A stretch of 64,000 nt of DNA from Siderastrea siderea (Eukaryota; Cnidaria; Anthozoa; Scleractinia; Rhizangiidae): contig OZ034975.1 in the NCBI GenBank assembly GCA_964030785.1, positions 33,199,769-33,263,768 of the forward strand. The letters run 5' to 3'. Positions 1-11,800 of the stretch are shown piece by piece. How positions within the stretch are numbered: position 1 is the first letter of the stretch; every line of letters starts with the position of its first letter. The position numbers were made by a program, and so were the translations under genes. A model generated the notes under the pieces. The model was not told the DNA's origin. It was given only the letters and a program-made list of their open reading frames with translations, and searched no databases.

Positions 1-1337
1 CGTGCAGGGTCAGTAATTCGGCGAAGCTTATGCAAAACGCAAATTAAATTGCCAAATACTAGCAAATGTGGGGAATTTGTTGAAAACATCTGCGCCGCTT
101 GCATTGCGCTTCAACTTGTTTATAAATGTAAACACTGAAATATGATCATGCAGGGATGAACAGGGATGACCATCTGTTTTTGTATAACCCTAAGAATCCA
201 ATAAATTGTATCTAGTAAATAATCCCATTATTTTCCTTTGTCTTTGTGCTTTATTTTGGATAGTTCAACTGAAAACAGAATGTGCGAGGACCTTTTAAAT
301 GAAAACTATGTACATCTAATTAGACTGTCTCGATTTGTTATGGAATTTATCTTGCGTAGTTCTTCCTCAACTATTCGCCTTGGAAAAGAATACAAAAGGA
401 GAACACGTTGTGGAGAATAAAAAGGTGAAACCGACGACACCGAACAAAGAAAAATAGAATTCAAGGGATTACAAACAAACTATACTTCCCGGTAACTTGA
501 AGCCTCAGTTAATCGAACCTCCCACCAACTTTATAGAAACTCGAGGTGAACGCTTTTTTCTCTTCACAACATTTCCTTCCGAATTTTGCCCTGGATAACT
601 CAAACCTTCAAATAACTCGAACCTTTTTTAGTTTCCTTAAAGGTTCGAGTAAAGAAACTGAACAAGGAAAATGACAATGTAAAAATAAAGTGTTTGTTTT
701 CTGGCGTCTTCTAGTCTTGCAGAAATTGGCTGCTCGCCAAACTGTGGTCACGCAAGTCACGATTTTTTTGTCATGTAGTGCAAAGCTCGTGAAATTGTCG
801 ATTGCAAATTGTTTATATATTGTTGTTGTTGTTTTGCATCAAAAACTATTTAACAAGGAACCATTTTCAGTATTAGATTCTGCAACTTGCCGCAAATTCT
901 GAAATTTGTCAGACTTTTCACCTGGCTGTTCTGTTCGCTATCGGGCTAAATTGTGTCAAGTTTACGCAAATCTGGAGAAGACGGCGAAAATTAAGCTTAC
1001 TTTTTGAACTCACAAAATGAATGCTTAAGTAATGTCGAAGAGCAAATTAGTTACCGGTAAGTAAGTTTATTTATACCATCCTCACACATTTTTATAGGTA
1101 AGTCAAGCTTTTTTTCAGTGTGGACTTGTTCTCACAAAGGAGCCTCTTTCTGTGAAAGACCCGCCAAGTTTACTTGACTGAAATCAACATCACCAATTAA
1201 AACAAATTAAAGGCTAACAGTCGACGACATATAAAAGGGTTCTTTCAGCGAAAAAAAAAACACAAGGCAACGAAAAGCAGTACACGCTGATGCTTTTGAG
1301 TGAAATATAAAAGTGAAACTCACTGACCTTTTCCTCA
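1..1337. other. AT-rich stretch with no supported gene
   Basis: No reading frame here shows a recognisable domain or convincing exon structure. There is a short inverted repeat at 615-650 (ACTCGAACCT and its complement) in a run of 'aactcgaacc'-like sequence, perhaps the decayed end of a small DNA transposon. A possible splice donor (ACCGGTAAGT) lies near 1053, but I cannot tie it to a gene. Confidence 0.4.
615..650. repeat. short inverted repeat (hairpin)
   Basis: A 10-bp perfect arm, ACTCGAACCT at 615-624, pairs with AGGTTCGAGT at 641-650 across a 16-base loop. Confidence 0.6.
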
Positions 1338-1404
1338 CATGTTGAATGCTTGGAGCGACCAGACTCGTCGAAGGAAAGAAACCCAGTTCAGTAGCGGCTT
1401 CCAT
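1338..1404 (-). CDS. possible first coding exon (unassigned)
   Basis: On the minus strand an ATG at 1404 sits in a good start context (GCCGCGATGG). It is followed by 22 open codons (MEAATELGFF...) to a donor-like CAACAT|GTGAGG at about 1339, which would leave phase 0. No homology is recognised. The upstream sequence, at higher coordinates, is richer in CpG and promoter-like. The call rests only on start context and donor; a chance ORF is equally possible. Confidence 0.2.
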
Positions 1405-1446
1405 CGCGGCAGATTAGAAAGCTGTAGAGACTATAGACTAGCATTT

Positions 1447-1484
1447 AACAATCGAGTTAAATGAAAGCATTTAACTCGATTGTT
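1447..1484. repeat. perfect 16-bp hairpin
   Basis: AACAATCGAGTTAAAT at 1447-1462 is exactly complementary to ATTTAACTCGATTGTT at 1469-1484 around a 6-base loop (GAAAGC). No T-run follows, and no gene ends at this point. It may be the remnant of a foldback element. Confidence 0.75.
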
Positions 1485-1784
1485 CATTAATTCCTCAAAT
1501 GTAGCTTTGTCCACAATATCTACTCATCCTTTGTTTAAGTTCATTCTCAGTACACTTTAGTGTGGCATGTTTCGCTGGGTTTAGCATGCCGGCCCTTCCC
1601 TCGTTGACAACAGTTTCTTGAGTTTCTTTCAAAACGTTCTCTTGCTTCAAACTTGACAGAACCATGTTGTTTCCGGTAAAAATAATAAGATAAACGTTTC
1701 AATTTCTCCTGTACATACAACAAAAAGAAGCCATTTTTAACTTCTTTTGTGGAAAAGTTCTCGCATTTTTTGGCTTACGCGAGC

Positions 1785-1888
1785 ACCGCTCGCCGATGGC
1801 GTGATTGAATCAACCAATCACATTGTTCCGTTAACGCAATGGCGGGAGTCAAGGCGGGATTTTTTGGCGCGACTACGGTATTAGGTAC
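1785..1888. promoter_or_regulatory. promoter-like GC-rich segment with E2F-like site
   Basis: In an AT-rich neighbourhood this segment has several CpGs, two CCAAT-type motifs (CAACCAATCACATTG near 1815), a repeated GGCGGGA and an E2F-like TTTTTTGGCGCG at about 1860-1871. It lies between the possible minus-strand exon at 1404 and a plus-strand ATG at 1889, so a divergent promoter is conceivable. Inference from motifs only. Confidence 0.25.
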
Positions 1889-1972
1889 ATGGCCGGCAAG
1901 CAGCGAAAAAAGTTAAATTCAGAACGACAACATATTAGTCACAGGAAACAGTATTTAAAAACCCTTGCTTAA
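1889..1972 (+). CDS. small basic ORF, possible 5' exon
   Basis: A 27-codon ORF starts at ATG 1889 in a good context (TACATGGCC) just after the promoter-like segment. It opens MAGKQRKKLN, is strongly basic, and ends in TAA at 1970. No donor that fits is visible before the stop. It could be a real micro-ORF, a misread first exon, or chance; no family is recognised. Confidence 0.15.
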   Translation: MAGKQRKKLNSERQHISHRKQYLKTLA

Positions 1973-2627
1973 CTCTTCCGTGGTGGCTTATAAAGAAAGT
2001 TCAACAAAGAGATGACATGACGGACATCACCTAGACAGAAGTAGTCATTGAAAATACAGGGATGCGAAAACGAAGTCCTCTGCATAAAAGGTAAGCTTAA
2101 GTGACACCAAATAGACATCAGTGGTCTGATAAAATGAAATGACTTGTACAACAGAGCCGATCAGAGCCAGCAGCGTTTCTGATCGTTGTTGTTTTGGTAG
2201 ATGTCGCGTGTAGTGGCACTAAGCTACAAAACCAGACAACCGTTAAAATTGCTCTTCATCGATTGTTATTTTCAGTTATATCGAGAACCCGGAATGATTG
2301 TCCTCACGGATACAGCACTGCGTTAATTGTCACTTTAATCCCGTTTGAAGATTATAAACTTTTGAAGATTAATAGAGTTCGGGTTTAATGACCATCGTCT
2401 TTACAATCTTGCACAACGTGCCAGCGCGAACTCCCGCACGATGATCGCCCTATTTTTTATTCAACAACATAACGAGCCATACAAGATCGCTGTTTGAAAC
2501 GCACTCTGATAAAAATATCAGTTGCAATAGACCTCGCTAAAGTTTGCTCGGGCTTTACATACCACAACTTGTTATATTTTTTCTGAAGTCTCATCACGGT
2601 CAGTTATGAATCTGCGCATCTTGCCAA

Positions 2628-2875
2628 GATCGTAGTTGTCTTGCCGAGATTACGGTTGTCTTGGCGGGATCACCGATGTCTTGGCAAGATCACGCCGGGA
2701 ACCGAAACTCTCGCCGCGATTCTTGACAAGATCCCGGCCAAGATTTTTTCTTGCCAAGATCCCGTTAGAATCCCGGCGGGGAAATTCCGTTTCCCGGCAA
2801 GATTTTTCATTTCCCGGCAAGATCCCGGTAGGAAGCGGGATTCTTGGCGGGATCCCGCCGGGATCCCGGTAGCCA
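2628..2875. repeat. degenerate tandem repeat of a CTTGGCRGGATCCCGG-like unit
   Basis: The stretch is built from imperfect 14-24-base repeats around 'cttgccgagat', 'cttggcgggatc' and 'cccggcaagatcccgg'. It is far richer in G and C than its surroundings. The overlapping long frames on both strands are by-products of the repeat and carry no domain. Confidence 0.7.
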
Positions 2876-3073
2876 TTTTACAAGGGTCAAACCAATGTAG
2901 TTGTGATCTGATTTTAGCGTTGACTTTAAACTGCATTTACTGAAATGAGCGATTTGGTTGCACAGCGTTAGACGTTCCCTCTATATGACTCTATGTGCCT
3001 AACAGGTCAAACCATGACTTCGATTAGCTTATTTAAAATAGCAGATACGGGTTAAAAAGTGTTGATGTTGTGG

Positions 3074-3160
3074 CAATTTTATCCTTGGTTCAATTCTTAT
3101 TATCCTTTGTTTATGTGTATAGTACAGTGTAATGTTGATAATAAACCAAGGATAAAATTG
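3074..3160. repeat. 17-bp inverted repeat with ~53-bp loop
   Basis: CAATTTTATCCTTGGTT at 3074-3090 is the exact reverse complement of AACCAAGGATAAAATTG at 3144-3160, with weaker pairing outside the core. It may be a small foldback or MITE remnant. Confidence 0.65.
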
Positions 3161-3779
3161 AACCGCAACATTGAGGGGCCTGCGCGATTCCCACAGTTTG
3201 TGAATGCAGGGCTGTGCTCTAGCAGCGCCCGGGGCCTCAGGCTACTACCTTTTGTCTGTGGGCGACTAGAAAAACTCATTTTTGCATGATGCTTAAGGGT
3301 TGGGAACCCCAGAATTCACAGTTGGGGCCTTTGAGCACCACTTCTTAAGGCACAGCCTTGGAATGATATTTCTAAAAAGGCCTTCATACATGTAGCTTAG
3401 CTCGTACTTTCCTTTTGGTATTACATGTATATGAGGGGAGGCTTCTTAAATAGTTTCTTAACTTCAGATGTGGCCGATTCTGTACTAATTGAAGGGTCCA
3501 GTCAAAAACTATGCGAAGTTGAAAATTTGCATAATTTTTTTTTTCCAGAAGTGCTTGAATTTTTGCATGTGGTCTTCAAATTAATGCAAAAACATGGCCC
3601 TGTATTTTTTTCCACTGGTTTTCACTTTGTGCCATTTCCCCATCAGTATATACTTTAGACTAGGCAATGCCAGGTGGTAATGCATAACAAAGAGTAGTAT
3701 TTTCTCACACGCAGCTTTGTTTTTCTGTTTTAGTGCTGATTTTCTGTCCAAGAATTTTACTGTCATTAAAGATGTGTTT

Positions 3780-4130
3780 ACTGTTCATCGTGGTGTAAGA
3801 TAGGTAAGATGAACGTTTATTCGTTTGTCTCACGATGGAATCACTTAGAGTTGTTGATCGCGACGTTTCGACTGCAATACTGCTAGTCTTCATCAGGCGA
3901 TGACGTCGATTGTTTACGTGTCGCTATTTGTAGCGTGATGGTTCGCTGCTATTGGTGCATTTCGATCCTCATTATTATTCAGACTATTAGATGTTGTTCC
4001 CTCACAGCTCCGCTTTGTGGTTGGTCGGCTGTTGTGCTTTCTGATCTTAGGTATCCAAGCTTCAGGAATTTCGATTCCACTATCTCTATTGACACGTAAA
4101 CGATCGACCTCATCGCCTGATGAAGAATTC
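3780..4130. mobile_element. foldback with Penelope-end/hammerhead-like core
   Basis: On the minus strand, CTGATGA (3896-3890) is followed by a 4-bp stem (GACT...AGTC) and then CGAAAC (3870-3865), which is the order of a hammerhead ribozyme core. A second CTGATGAAGA lies on the plus strand near 4116. The outer arms 3889-3921 and 4095-4127 are near-perfect inverted copies. Such cores occur in the terminal repeats of Penelope-like elements. I cannot confirm a proper stem III and cleavage triplet, so this may be a decayed terminus. No reverse transcriptase is present. Confidence 0.4.
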
Positions 4131-4959
4131 TACTTCTGGGAGGTGTTTTTTAACAACACTAGCTGGGTACCCTCTATCATTCAGGCGTAATTCGAAGAAT
4201 TTTTCTCAAATATTGCTTTCGGGAAGATTTTCTAAGAAGCCTTAACGCCTCTCCTTGGAGAACGCCTTTCTTGACCCCCCCCCCCCCCTTCAGGACCCTC
4301 ATTTATGGCTCATTTCTGAGGGCCCACACCTTTTGATCAAAATTCAAATATATTTCTTTGTTTTGAATTATCATGCTTACACATTAATTTCATAATGCGA
4401 AATCTTTACGCTTGGCACTGTTTGCGAGTGCTGCATTTTTTGTCAGATCTTCAAGCTGCTGTACCATTGATTGTGAGTGACCACATTCACACTGATTGAT
4501 TATGGGTTTTGCCTTTGTTTTGAATTACAGTGTATCATGTTTGTACTCTAACATATATTTCCATAATGTAAGATCTTTATGCTTGGTGCAGTTTGCAAGT
4601 GACAGCTTTTTTGTTAGCTCTTCAAGCTGCTGTACCAGTGGGAGTGATCACGTTCACACCGATTGAATATGGGTTAAGGCTTTGTTTTTAATTATCGTGT
4701 TTACACATTTAATTTCACAATATGAGACATTAAGTAATGGCTCGTGCTGCTGCATGCTATTGCTGCCATGTTTTTTCTTTAAGCTGCCTATAAAGTGGTT
4801 GCAAACTGAACTGCAAATTTGTCTTGATTCCAGTTGTTTATATGGTAACTTTATAATCAATGACCAGCTGAGACAAAAGAATAAAAAGATAGAAAAAAGG
4901 ACAAAACAAATCTAAGAGACACATAACCCACCACTAACTACTGCTGTTCTTTGTTTCAG

Positions 4960-5051
4960 GAGAAAAAGCTGAGGTGACAATAGCAATATTGCCACTGTTA
5001 TTGGCAAAGGCTGTAACATGCAAGCACAAGGAATTTGTGGAGTTTATCTCG
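4960..5051 (+). CDS. orphan coding exon, phase 1 in, phase 0 out
   Basis: A textbook acceptor (pyrimidine-rich TTCTTTGTTTCAG) precedes position 4960 and a strong donor (CTCG|GTAAGTG) follows 5051. Of the three frames only one is open. It reads EKAEVTIAILPLL at the start and HKEFVEFIS at the end, with natural codon use and a hydrophobic middle. The next acceptor (5640) also fits phase 0. I do not recognise the family and cannot find the upstream exons, which may lie outside the window or be too diverged to see. A relic exon is possible. Confidence 0.4.
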
Positions 5052-5639
5052 GTAAGTGTATATTGGTTACATGTACACTGTACATGTATGCTCATTCAGC
5101 CTTCACAAATGTGTAACAGTAAGTACATGAACTTGAAGGTCAACTATTAGCATAGCAGTCAAATTCAGAGATAAACCAAACTTATGGTCTGAAATAAGCT
5201 ATTCTGGAAGGGGACAGTTCTTACTAAGTTTTCATAGTAGTCATTTATGGAAGATTTTTCCTTGTAAAATATTTGCTCAGAGTTTCAACTGAACACAATG
5301 CAGACTGCAGAAATGAGGATGCAAACAGTCCAACCGAAAACACAGTTTCATGCAGCTTCTATTCTAGTCCCCAGATGTACTTGCCTGCTGTTGTTCTTGT
5401 CGTTGCTTTTAATGTCATGGCGAGTACTTCATGTTTTTTTTTTTTTGCCAAACTCTTGTAGTGAAGATGCTGCATGAACATCAAATGTTTCGTCTCCCCG
5501 AAAGTATTCACAATCACAAGTGCCCATCTTTACATAAGCATCCAAGATCACAAGATGTTATTTAAATTAATTTGTTAATTGTTTTACTTTATTTTAATTC
5601 TTGTTTTTGTTCTTACGTTCTTGATTGTTTCTTCAACAG

Positions 5640-5660
5640 GAAGAAACTAGTCCCAAATAA
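5640..5660 (+). CDS. possible terminal coding exon (EETSPK-stop)
   Basis: TGATTGTTTCTTCAACAG is a good acceptor just before 5640. In phase 0, matching the donor at 5051, the exon encodes six residues (EETSPK) and then TAA at 5658-5660. If real, the rest of the exon is 3' UTR, but no canonical AATAAA follows closely, only CAATAATG near 5727. Confidence 0.25.
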   Translation, partial: EETSPK

Positions 5661-6299
5661 GTGACTGAGAGGAAAACAACACCATATCCATTCATAATCT
5701 TCCAGGGTGTCCTGTATTCTCCGGCCAATAATGTGCACTTAGCCGCTGGGAAGATAATTTGTGCACCTCAGAGACATCCATTGTTGAGGGAACTCTAGCT
5801 TTGTTGGCCACGTTTTATGTTTTTATGTATGAATATCCACCAGGCTTTGTAATTTTTTTTTGGATCTACAAAATGCATTTTGCAGATAGAAGATGGGAGA
5901 AAGCTGCCATGATCCACCATACACTTTGTAAATTTAGTACATGACATAAAGGTAGGCACTCACGAGGGGACTGGTCCCTGAAAAAAGTCCATGAGACTAA
6001 TCCCCTCGTGTGTGCTGGCCTTAAATGTCTCAGCAACTGAACAGTGTTAATTGCCACAGGTATCTAGTGCTCAACCTTAATGGTTTACTCACATGATCCA
6101 TGGGCTACTAAAAATAATAATAAAATTTGGTAGCCAAGCCTGTGACCTGGTAGCCAAGCCCCAAATTATTTATTATCTTTTGAACACCTGTCCTTGTCAA
6201 GCACCACTCTGGTTCTCGATTATTCCTGCAAGGTAGACGAAACCCAATTTTGACTTGTAAGTCTTTGGCTAGTGGACTGCCACTAAGGTCGAGCACATG

Positions 6300-8465
6300 C
6301 ATGAGTGGATATAATGGCGCTTTTGTCAATGAACTCAGGTTGGATATTTGTAAGAATGATTTTAAATTCATATCATAATAGTCTCCTTTGCTCTTTAGTT
6401 TCAAAGTTCACCACTATATTGAAGTTTTTTATGCATATACGAACTACTTTTTTGAGTATACGATCTAGTGGACCACTTTTTCATCCACAAAAGTAGGATC
6501 GCCCATCTTTGAGTGGGCTGTGCCAAGACCGTTTGTCCATCTTCAAGTGGAAATAATGGTGCTTTTGTCAATGATCTCAGATTGGATATTTGTAAAAATT
6601 AATTTAAATGTCTATAGTGATAGTCTGTCGCACTTTTGTTTCAAAGTTCAGCACTACATTTTTTTTTTCGAGTTTGTGAACCACTTTTTCACTGACAAAA
6701 GTAGGATCACCCATCTTTGAGTGGGTTGTGCCAAGACCGTTTGTCCATCTTCGAGTGGAAATAATGGTGCTTTTGTTAATGAGCTCAGATGGGATATTTG
6801 TAAGAATCAATTTAAATGCCTATAGAGATAGTCTGTCACACTTTTGTTTCAAAGTTCAGCACTACATTTTTTTCGAGTTTGTGAACCACTTTTTCATTGA
6901 CAAAAGTAGGGCCGCCCATCTTTGAGTGGGCTGTGCCAAGACTGTTTGTCCATCTTCGAGTGGAAATAATGGTACTTTTGTCAATGAGCTCAGATTGGAT
7001 ACTTGTAAGAATCAATTTAAATGCATAACGTAATAGTCTCCGTTGCTCTTTTGTTTCAAAGTTCAGCACTATATTATTTTTTCGAGTATGTGAACTACTT
7101 TTCCATTGACAAAAGTAGGGCGGCCCATCTTTGAGTGGGCTGTGCCAAGACCGTTTGTCCATCTTCGCGTGGAAATAATAGTGCCTTTGTCAATGATCTC
7201 ACATTGGATATTTGTAAGAATCAATTTAAATGCCTATAGTGATAGTCTGTCACACTAACTCTTTTGTTTAAAGTTCAGCACTATAATATTTTTTTTCGAG
7301 TTCGTGAACCACTTTTTCATTGACAAAAGTAGGGCCGCCCATCTTTGAGTGGGCTGTGCCAAGACCGTATGTCCATCTTCGAGTGGAAATAATGGAGCTT
7401 TTGTCAAGGAGTTCAGATTGGATATTTGTAAGATTCAATTTAAATGCCTATAGTGATAGTCTTTCGCACTTTTGTTTCAAAGTTCAGCACTACATTATTT
7501 TTTTTCGAGTTTGTGGATCACTTTTTCATTGACAAAAGTAGGGCCGCCCATCTTTGAGTGGGCTGTGCCAAGACCGTTTGTCCATCTTCGCGTGGAAATA
7601 ATAGTGCCTTTGTCAATGATCTCACATTGGATATTTGTAAGAATCAATTTAAATGCCTATAGTGATAGTCTGTCACACTAACTCTTTTGTTTAAAGTTCA
7701 GCACTATAATATTTTTTTTCGAGTTCGTGAACCACTTTTTCATTGACAAAAGTAGGGCCGCCCATCTTTGAGTGGGCTGTGCCAAGACCGTATGTCCATC
7801 TTCGAGTGGAAATAATGGTGCTTTTGTCAATGATCTCAGATTGGATATTTGTAAGAATCAATTTAAATGCCTATAGTGATAGTCTTTCGCACTTTTGTTT
7901 CAAAGTTCAGCACTACATTATTTTTTTTCGAGTTTGTGAACCACTTTTTCATTGACAAAAGTAGGGCCGCCCATCTTTGAGTGGGCTGTGCCAAGACCGT
8001 TTGTCCATCTTCGAGTGGAAATAATGGAGCTTTTGTCAAGGAGTTCAGATTGGATATTTGTAAGATTCAATTTAAATGCCTATAGTGATAGTCTTTCGCA
8101 CTTTTGTTTCAAAGTTCAGCACTACATTATTTTTTTTCGAGTTTGTGGATCACTTTTTCATTGACAAAAGTAGGGCCGCCCATCTTTGAGTGGGCTGTGC
8201 CAAGACCGTTTGTCCATCTTCGAGTGGAAATAATGGTGCTTTTGTCAATGATCTCAGATTGGATATTTGTAAGAATCAATTTAAATGCCTATAGTGATAG
8301 TCTTTCGCACTTTTGTTTCAAAGTTCAGCACTACATTATTTTTTTTCGAGTTTGTGAACCACTTTTTCATTGACAAAAGTAGGGCCGCCCATCTTTGAGT
8401 GGGCTGTGCCAAGACCGTTTGTCCATCTTCGAGTGGAAATAATGGTGCTTTTTTCAATGATCTCA
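6300..8465 (+). repeat. ~210-bp satellite array, left block (about ten units)
   Basis: The motif 'cgcccatctttgagtggg' recurs at about 6500, 6709, 6915, 7126, 7336, 7547, 7760, 7970, 8178 and 8388, so units are 206-213 bp; a more diverged partial unit starts near 6300. Variants repeat at multiples of the unit: the 'ggagcttttgtcaaggag' form comes back after three units and the 'actaactcttttgttta' form after two, which suggests local higher-order amplification. The ~70-codon frames found in each unit are products of the repeat and have no domain. The array stops inside a unit at 8465 and resumes in register at 20239. Confidence 0.95.
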
Positions 8466-8468
8466 GAT

Positions 8469-8580
8469 CACTGGAAAAGTTGAAAATTTACATGCACATG
8501 TAAATCGTAATTTACAACATGCAAATCCTAATTTACAGGGAGACTGGCCAGACAATGCAAATAGCGTGTAAATTGGAAAA
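8469..8580. repeat. left subterminal repeat region of the CACTG element
   Basis: Within about 110 bases of the left end, TTTACATG/CATGTAAAT/ATTTACA words occur five or more times in both orientations ('atttacatgcacatgtaaatcg', 'aatttacaacatg', 'aatttacaggg', 'gtgtaaattgg'). These match the words in the right-end array and are plausible transposase-binding sites. Confidence 0.6.
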
Positions 8581-8774
8581 GGGAGACTGTCAAGAATATG
8601 TATCTAACATATGAAGTAAAAAAAAGGTAAATCAAATTTAGCGTCGTAGTGTGAGGACCACACATCATGTGTAAACACTTGACGTCCAGGTTGAATTGGA
8701 ATTTGGAAGTGTTGGTTTTTGTGGAGGGAGGAAAATTTGGAGAACTCTAAAAAAAAACCCTCGGAGCAAGGACA

Positions 8775-8885
8775 AAACCAACAACAAAACTCAACCCACG
8801 TGCCAACCACTGGAACCGAACCCGGGTCACAGAGGTGGGAGGCAAGTGCTCCCACCGCTACACCAACCTTGCTCCCCACAAATGT
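8775..8885 (-). mobile_element. tRNA-derived SINE fragment
   Basis: Read on the minus strand, GGTTGGTGTAGCGGTGGGAG resembles a pol III A box region, and GGGTTCGGTTCC about 30 bases later is a good B box. Together they look like a tRNA head (anticodon-arm-like CACTTGCCTCCCACC between them). A following body is not clearly delimited. A true tRNA gene is unlikely because the acceptor stem does not close. Confidence 0.6.
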
Positions 8886-11800
8886 AAAAAAGGGAGATTG
8901 TAGAAAGAAAGTAAGACAGAAAGATTGCCTAAACCTTGTAAACGACATGAAAATCAAAAAGGGAGACTGCCCAAACCTTCTACATAAAAGCCAGATAGGT
9001 GTGGACGGCCTGAAAGGTAATGATTTTTGTGTCGTTTTGGTCTGAATTAGGGTAAGGTTTGCGAGTTGTGGTCTGGAATTGGCTATTTTCATCTCTTGAG
9101 AATGGTCTTTTGATTAATATAGAGAAATTGAAGCCCTTCTCAAACGTTTTACGTAAATTGAAGCAGTTCCTAGGTAGTTGCAATCCTTTTTGGGACAGTT
9201 TTGATGAGGGGCATCAGATTTTGGGTCAGGCCTGAAACAGGGTAGAAAAAAACACATTGTGGTCCGAAATAGTGTAATTGTTTCAAGACATTTGCTGCAC
9301 ATCGCCCACCAAGATTTTAGGGGTTCCTCCCCACATCCACCCCCACCCACACCCCAAGCTAAGTTTTTAAAACCCACTTCAAGATGGGGGACATCTGCGT
9401 TTTTCATTATCTTGAACAATCTATTCACATGTTTAAAATTAAGCACTGTTTTACTGTTTGGCTTCAGCAACAAGTCGCAGTTTGTGTGTAGACGAATATT
9501 TGGTTAATTATTAAAAACTAGTGCCAGTTGAGAGAAGCATCAGAGAATTGATTTAAATCCAACCAATCTGTGAATTTTGAAAACAGATTGTTTTTCTTTA
9601 AAAACGTTTTTCGGCTGCCAGTTTGAAGTGGGCGTAACAAAAACATTGCCCGGTACCGGTACTGCTTAGAAGAGGATTGTGGATAAGCAAAAACAAAAGA
9701 AATTGAGGGTGATACAAAAACGCTGCAAAACTAGCCCTTCTCGCGATCAGGAGTCTACATTATTTGTTTTTTTTTGTTTTGTTTTGTTTTTTTACACACA
9801 GACGAGAATCTCTTTAAGTACGCTTTTTTCCGTTTGAATTTCCACTAAAACCTGTTTGTCAGAGGTATTTCATGCGAACGTAGGTGCTACGCCCTTTGAA
9901 TTTCGTTATACTGGTACATTGCGATGCGAACTTACCTCACCAAGTTAAATAATCGTCCATTTGCTCAGCGAATTTAGTTAGCATTTTGATGGAAAATCTC
10001 TAATTACATGAAAACAACAGAACCGCAAAAACGGCTGTTTTTTCAGGGCATGTTATTTTTAGCGTTCGTGTACACTAAGTAGTAAACGTCCGCTGACCAC
10101 AATTCGTGCTCATTCGGGAAGGCGGCATACTAGCTCGTTCGGACAGAGCTGAATAACGTCTGCGCATGTCATCGGTTCGCGCGGGGAAACTGGGGATGAC
10201 AACTTGAAACCATAGCAACATTTACGTAAAATGGCGGAATTTTTGAAAATATGAAAAGTGCCGAGGTTTTTTGCTTCAGTTAAGACTTTGGTAGGCCAGC
10301 TAAGCCTAGAACTTTCGACAAAGACCAAACGATAGTATAGCTTAAACATATCTCCTGAACACAACATTTTCATACCTGAACACAAACCGAAATTTTTACC
10401 GCGAAGTCAAGAGCCTGTGCCGCGAAAATGAAGCTCGTGCAGCTTGCTGTTTCCGTGAGTGCGTTGTTCACGGAAACTTCCGGTAAACGTCCTGTTTTGG
10501 GTGTATTAGGCCCCCAGCCGCACTGTGCCTCCGGAGACTTAGCTTGCCTAAACCATCGCCGATCGATCGAGCGTCAGGACAGTCGCTGGTTGAGTCCTTT
10601 ACTAAAAGACAGTCAAACAATTTCAGACATTGCTGGAATTTCCAGTCCGCCTTTTTAAGATTTTGAACAGCCACGGAAAAGAAAAAGAGAATCATCATTT
10701 CACTGGAGTTGACACCATTTTAAAAAGCCCTGTACAGACACCAGACAACCGCTCCAGAAAAGAATATTATGTCGAAAAGCGATGAAGCAGTTTACTGATA
10801 AAACAGCCCTGGACTCTTGAAGGACCTCCTTGCTTGTATTACGGGCAGTCAAAACTTTTCCAGCAAAAGAACAGAGCTACCAGGACAGTCATTTACCTCT
10901 GTTTCACATAATTGAGGACTATTTTAGGTAACATATTTTGATTTAATTTAACTGGAAGATGGGTTTTTAATTCAGTGAAAGTTCATGGGTGATGTAACAC
11001 TGGAAACAAATTTTCTAAACTTCTTGACAGACTACATTACAAGGACTGCATAACAAAAGGAAAGTGGACTCTATGCAGCTAGTTGTGCCATATCCTTGAG
11101 GGGGCTGTCCATAGGTCAGATTTTTAGGATACAGCACCACACTCAGGACAATAGTTCACCCTTTGGTGACTACCTTCAAAATAGTTATTTTTGGCATGTT
11201 TTCATTACTTGACGACTGGTCCTTTGCTTTTCATGCAATTGATTTTGCCATCCAATGAGTCATTTTACAGCTAAATAAATGAACATCAAGAATATGTTGG
11301 TTCATTTTCAATTGCTTTTACTAACTAATTTTAAATGGTAATTAAAGTGCCACGTAACACACACTCTTATCGCATAAATTACAAGCAGATGTCTTTCTTT
11401 ACAGGAAACTGAAAACTGTTAAAAGAAAAGTTGCAGTTTATTATGTATTGCAGATCATCTCTAAAAAAATGAATGAAATATTCTGAAAACTGACATAATT
11501 ATGGCAATAAAGTCCCGGACTTGACCCTTCAAGTGCACAATATTTGTTTGAAAAAAAAACTGGATTATTGCAAAGCTGATCTCAGGATGTATGGGCCTGT
11601 CAAACCCTAGATACAAATAAAAACTGTTCACAAGTGGGAAATGTACAGATTTTTATTTAAAAGAAGCTCTGCATACACCACCAGTCATGTGAGCCCCCAA
11701 ATTCAGCACATGGAAAAAACAGGGTGATGTACTCAGAACCAGTGGTATAACACTACCTCTGGGATTTCAAGGAAACCCTACCCTTACATCAAACACCTGT

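Noticed and set aside
7320..8373. Series of similar ~70-codon frames starting MTKVGPPIFEWAVPRP
   Set aside because: They repeat with the 210-bp satellite unit, stop in each unit, and match no domain.
8775..8885. Genuine tRNA gene
   Set aside because: A- and B-box-like blocks are present but the acceptor stem does not pair, so a SINE head is the better reading.
8604..9092. 162-codon minus-strand frame
   Set aside because: Low complexity, no domain, overlaps a tRNA-derived SINE.
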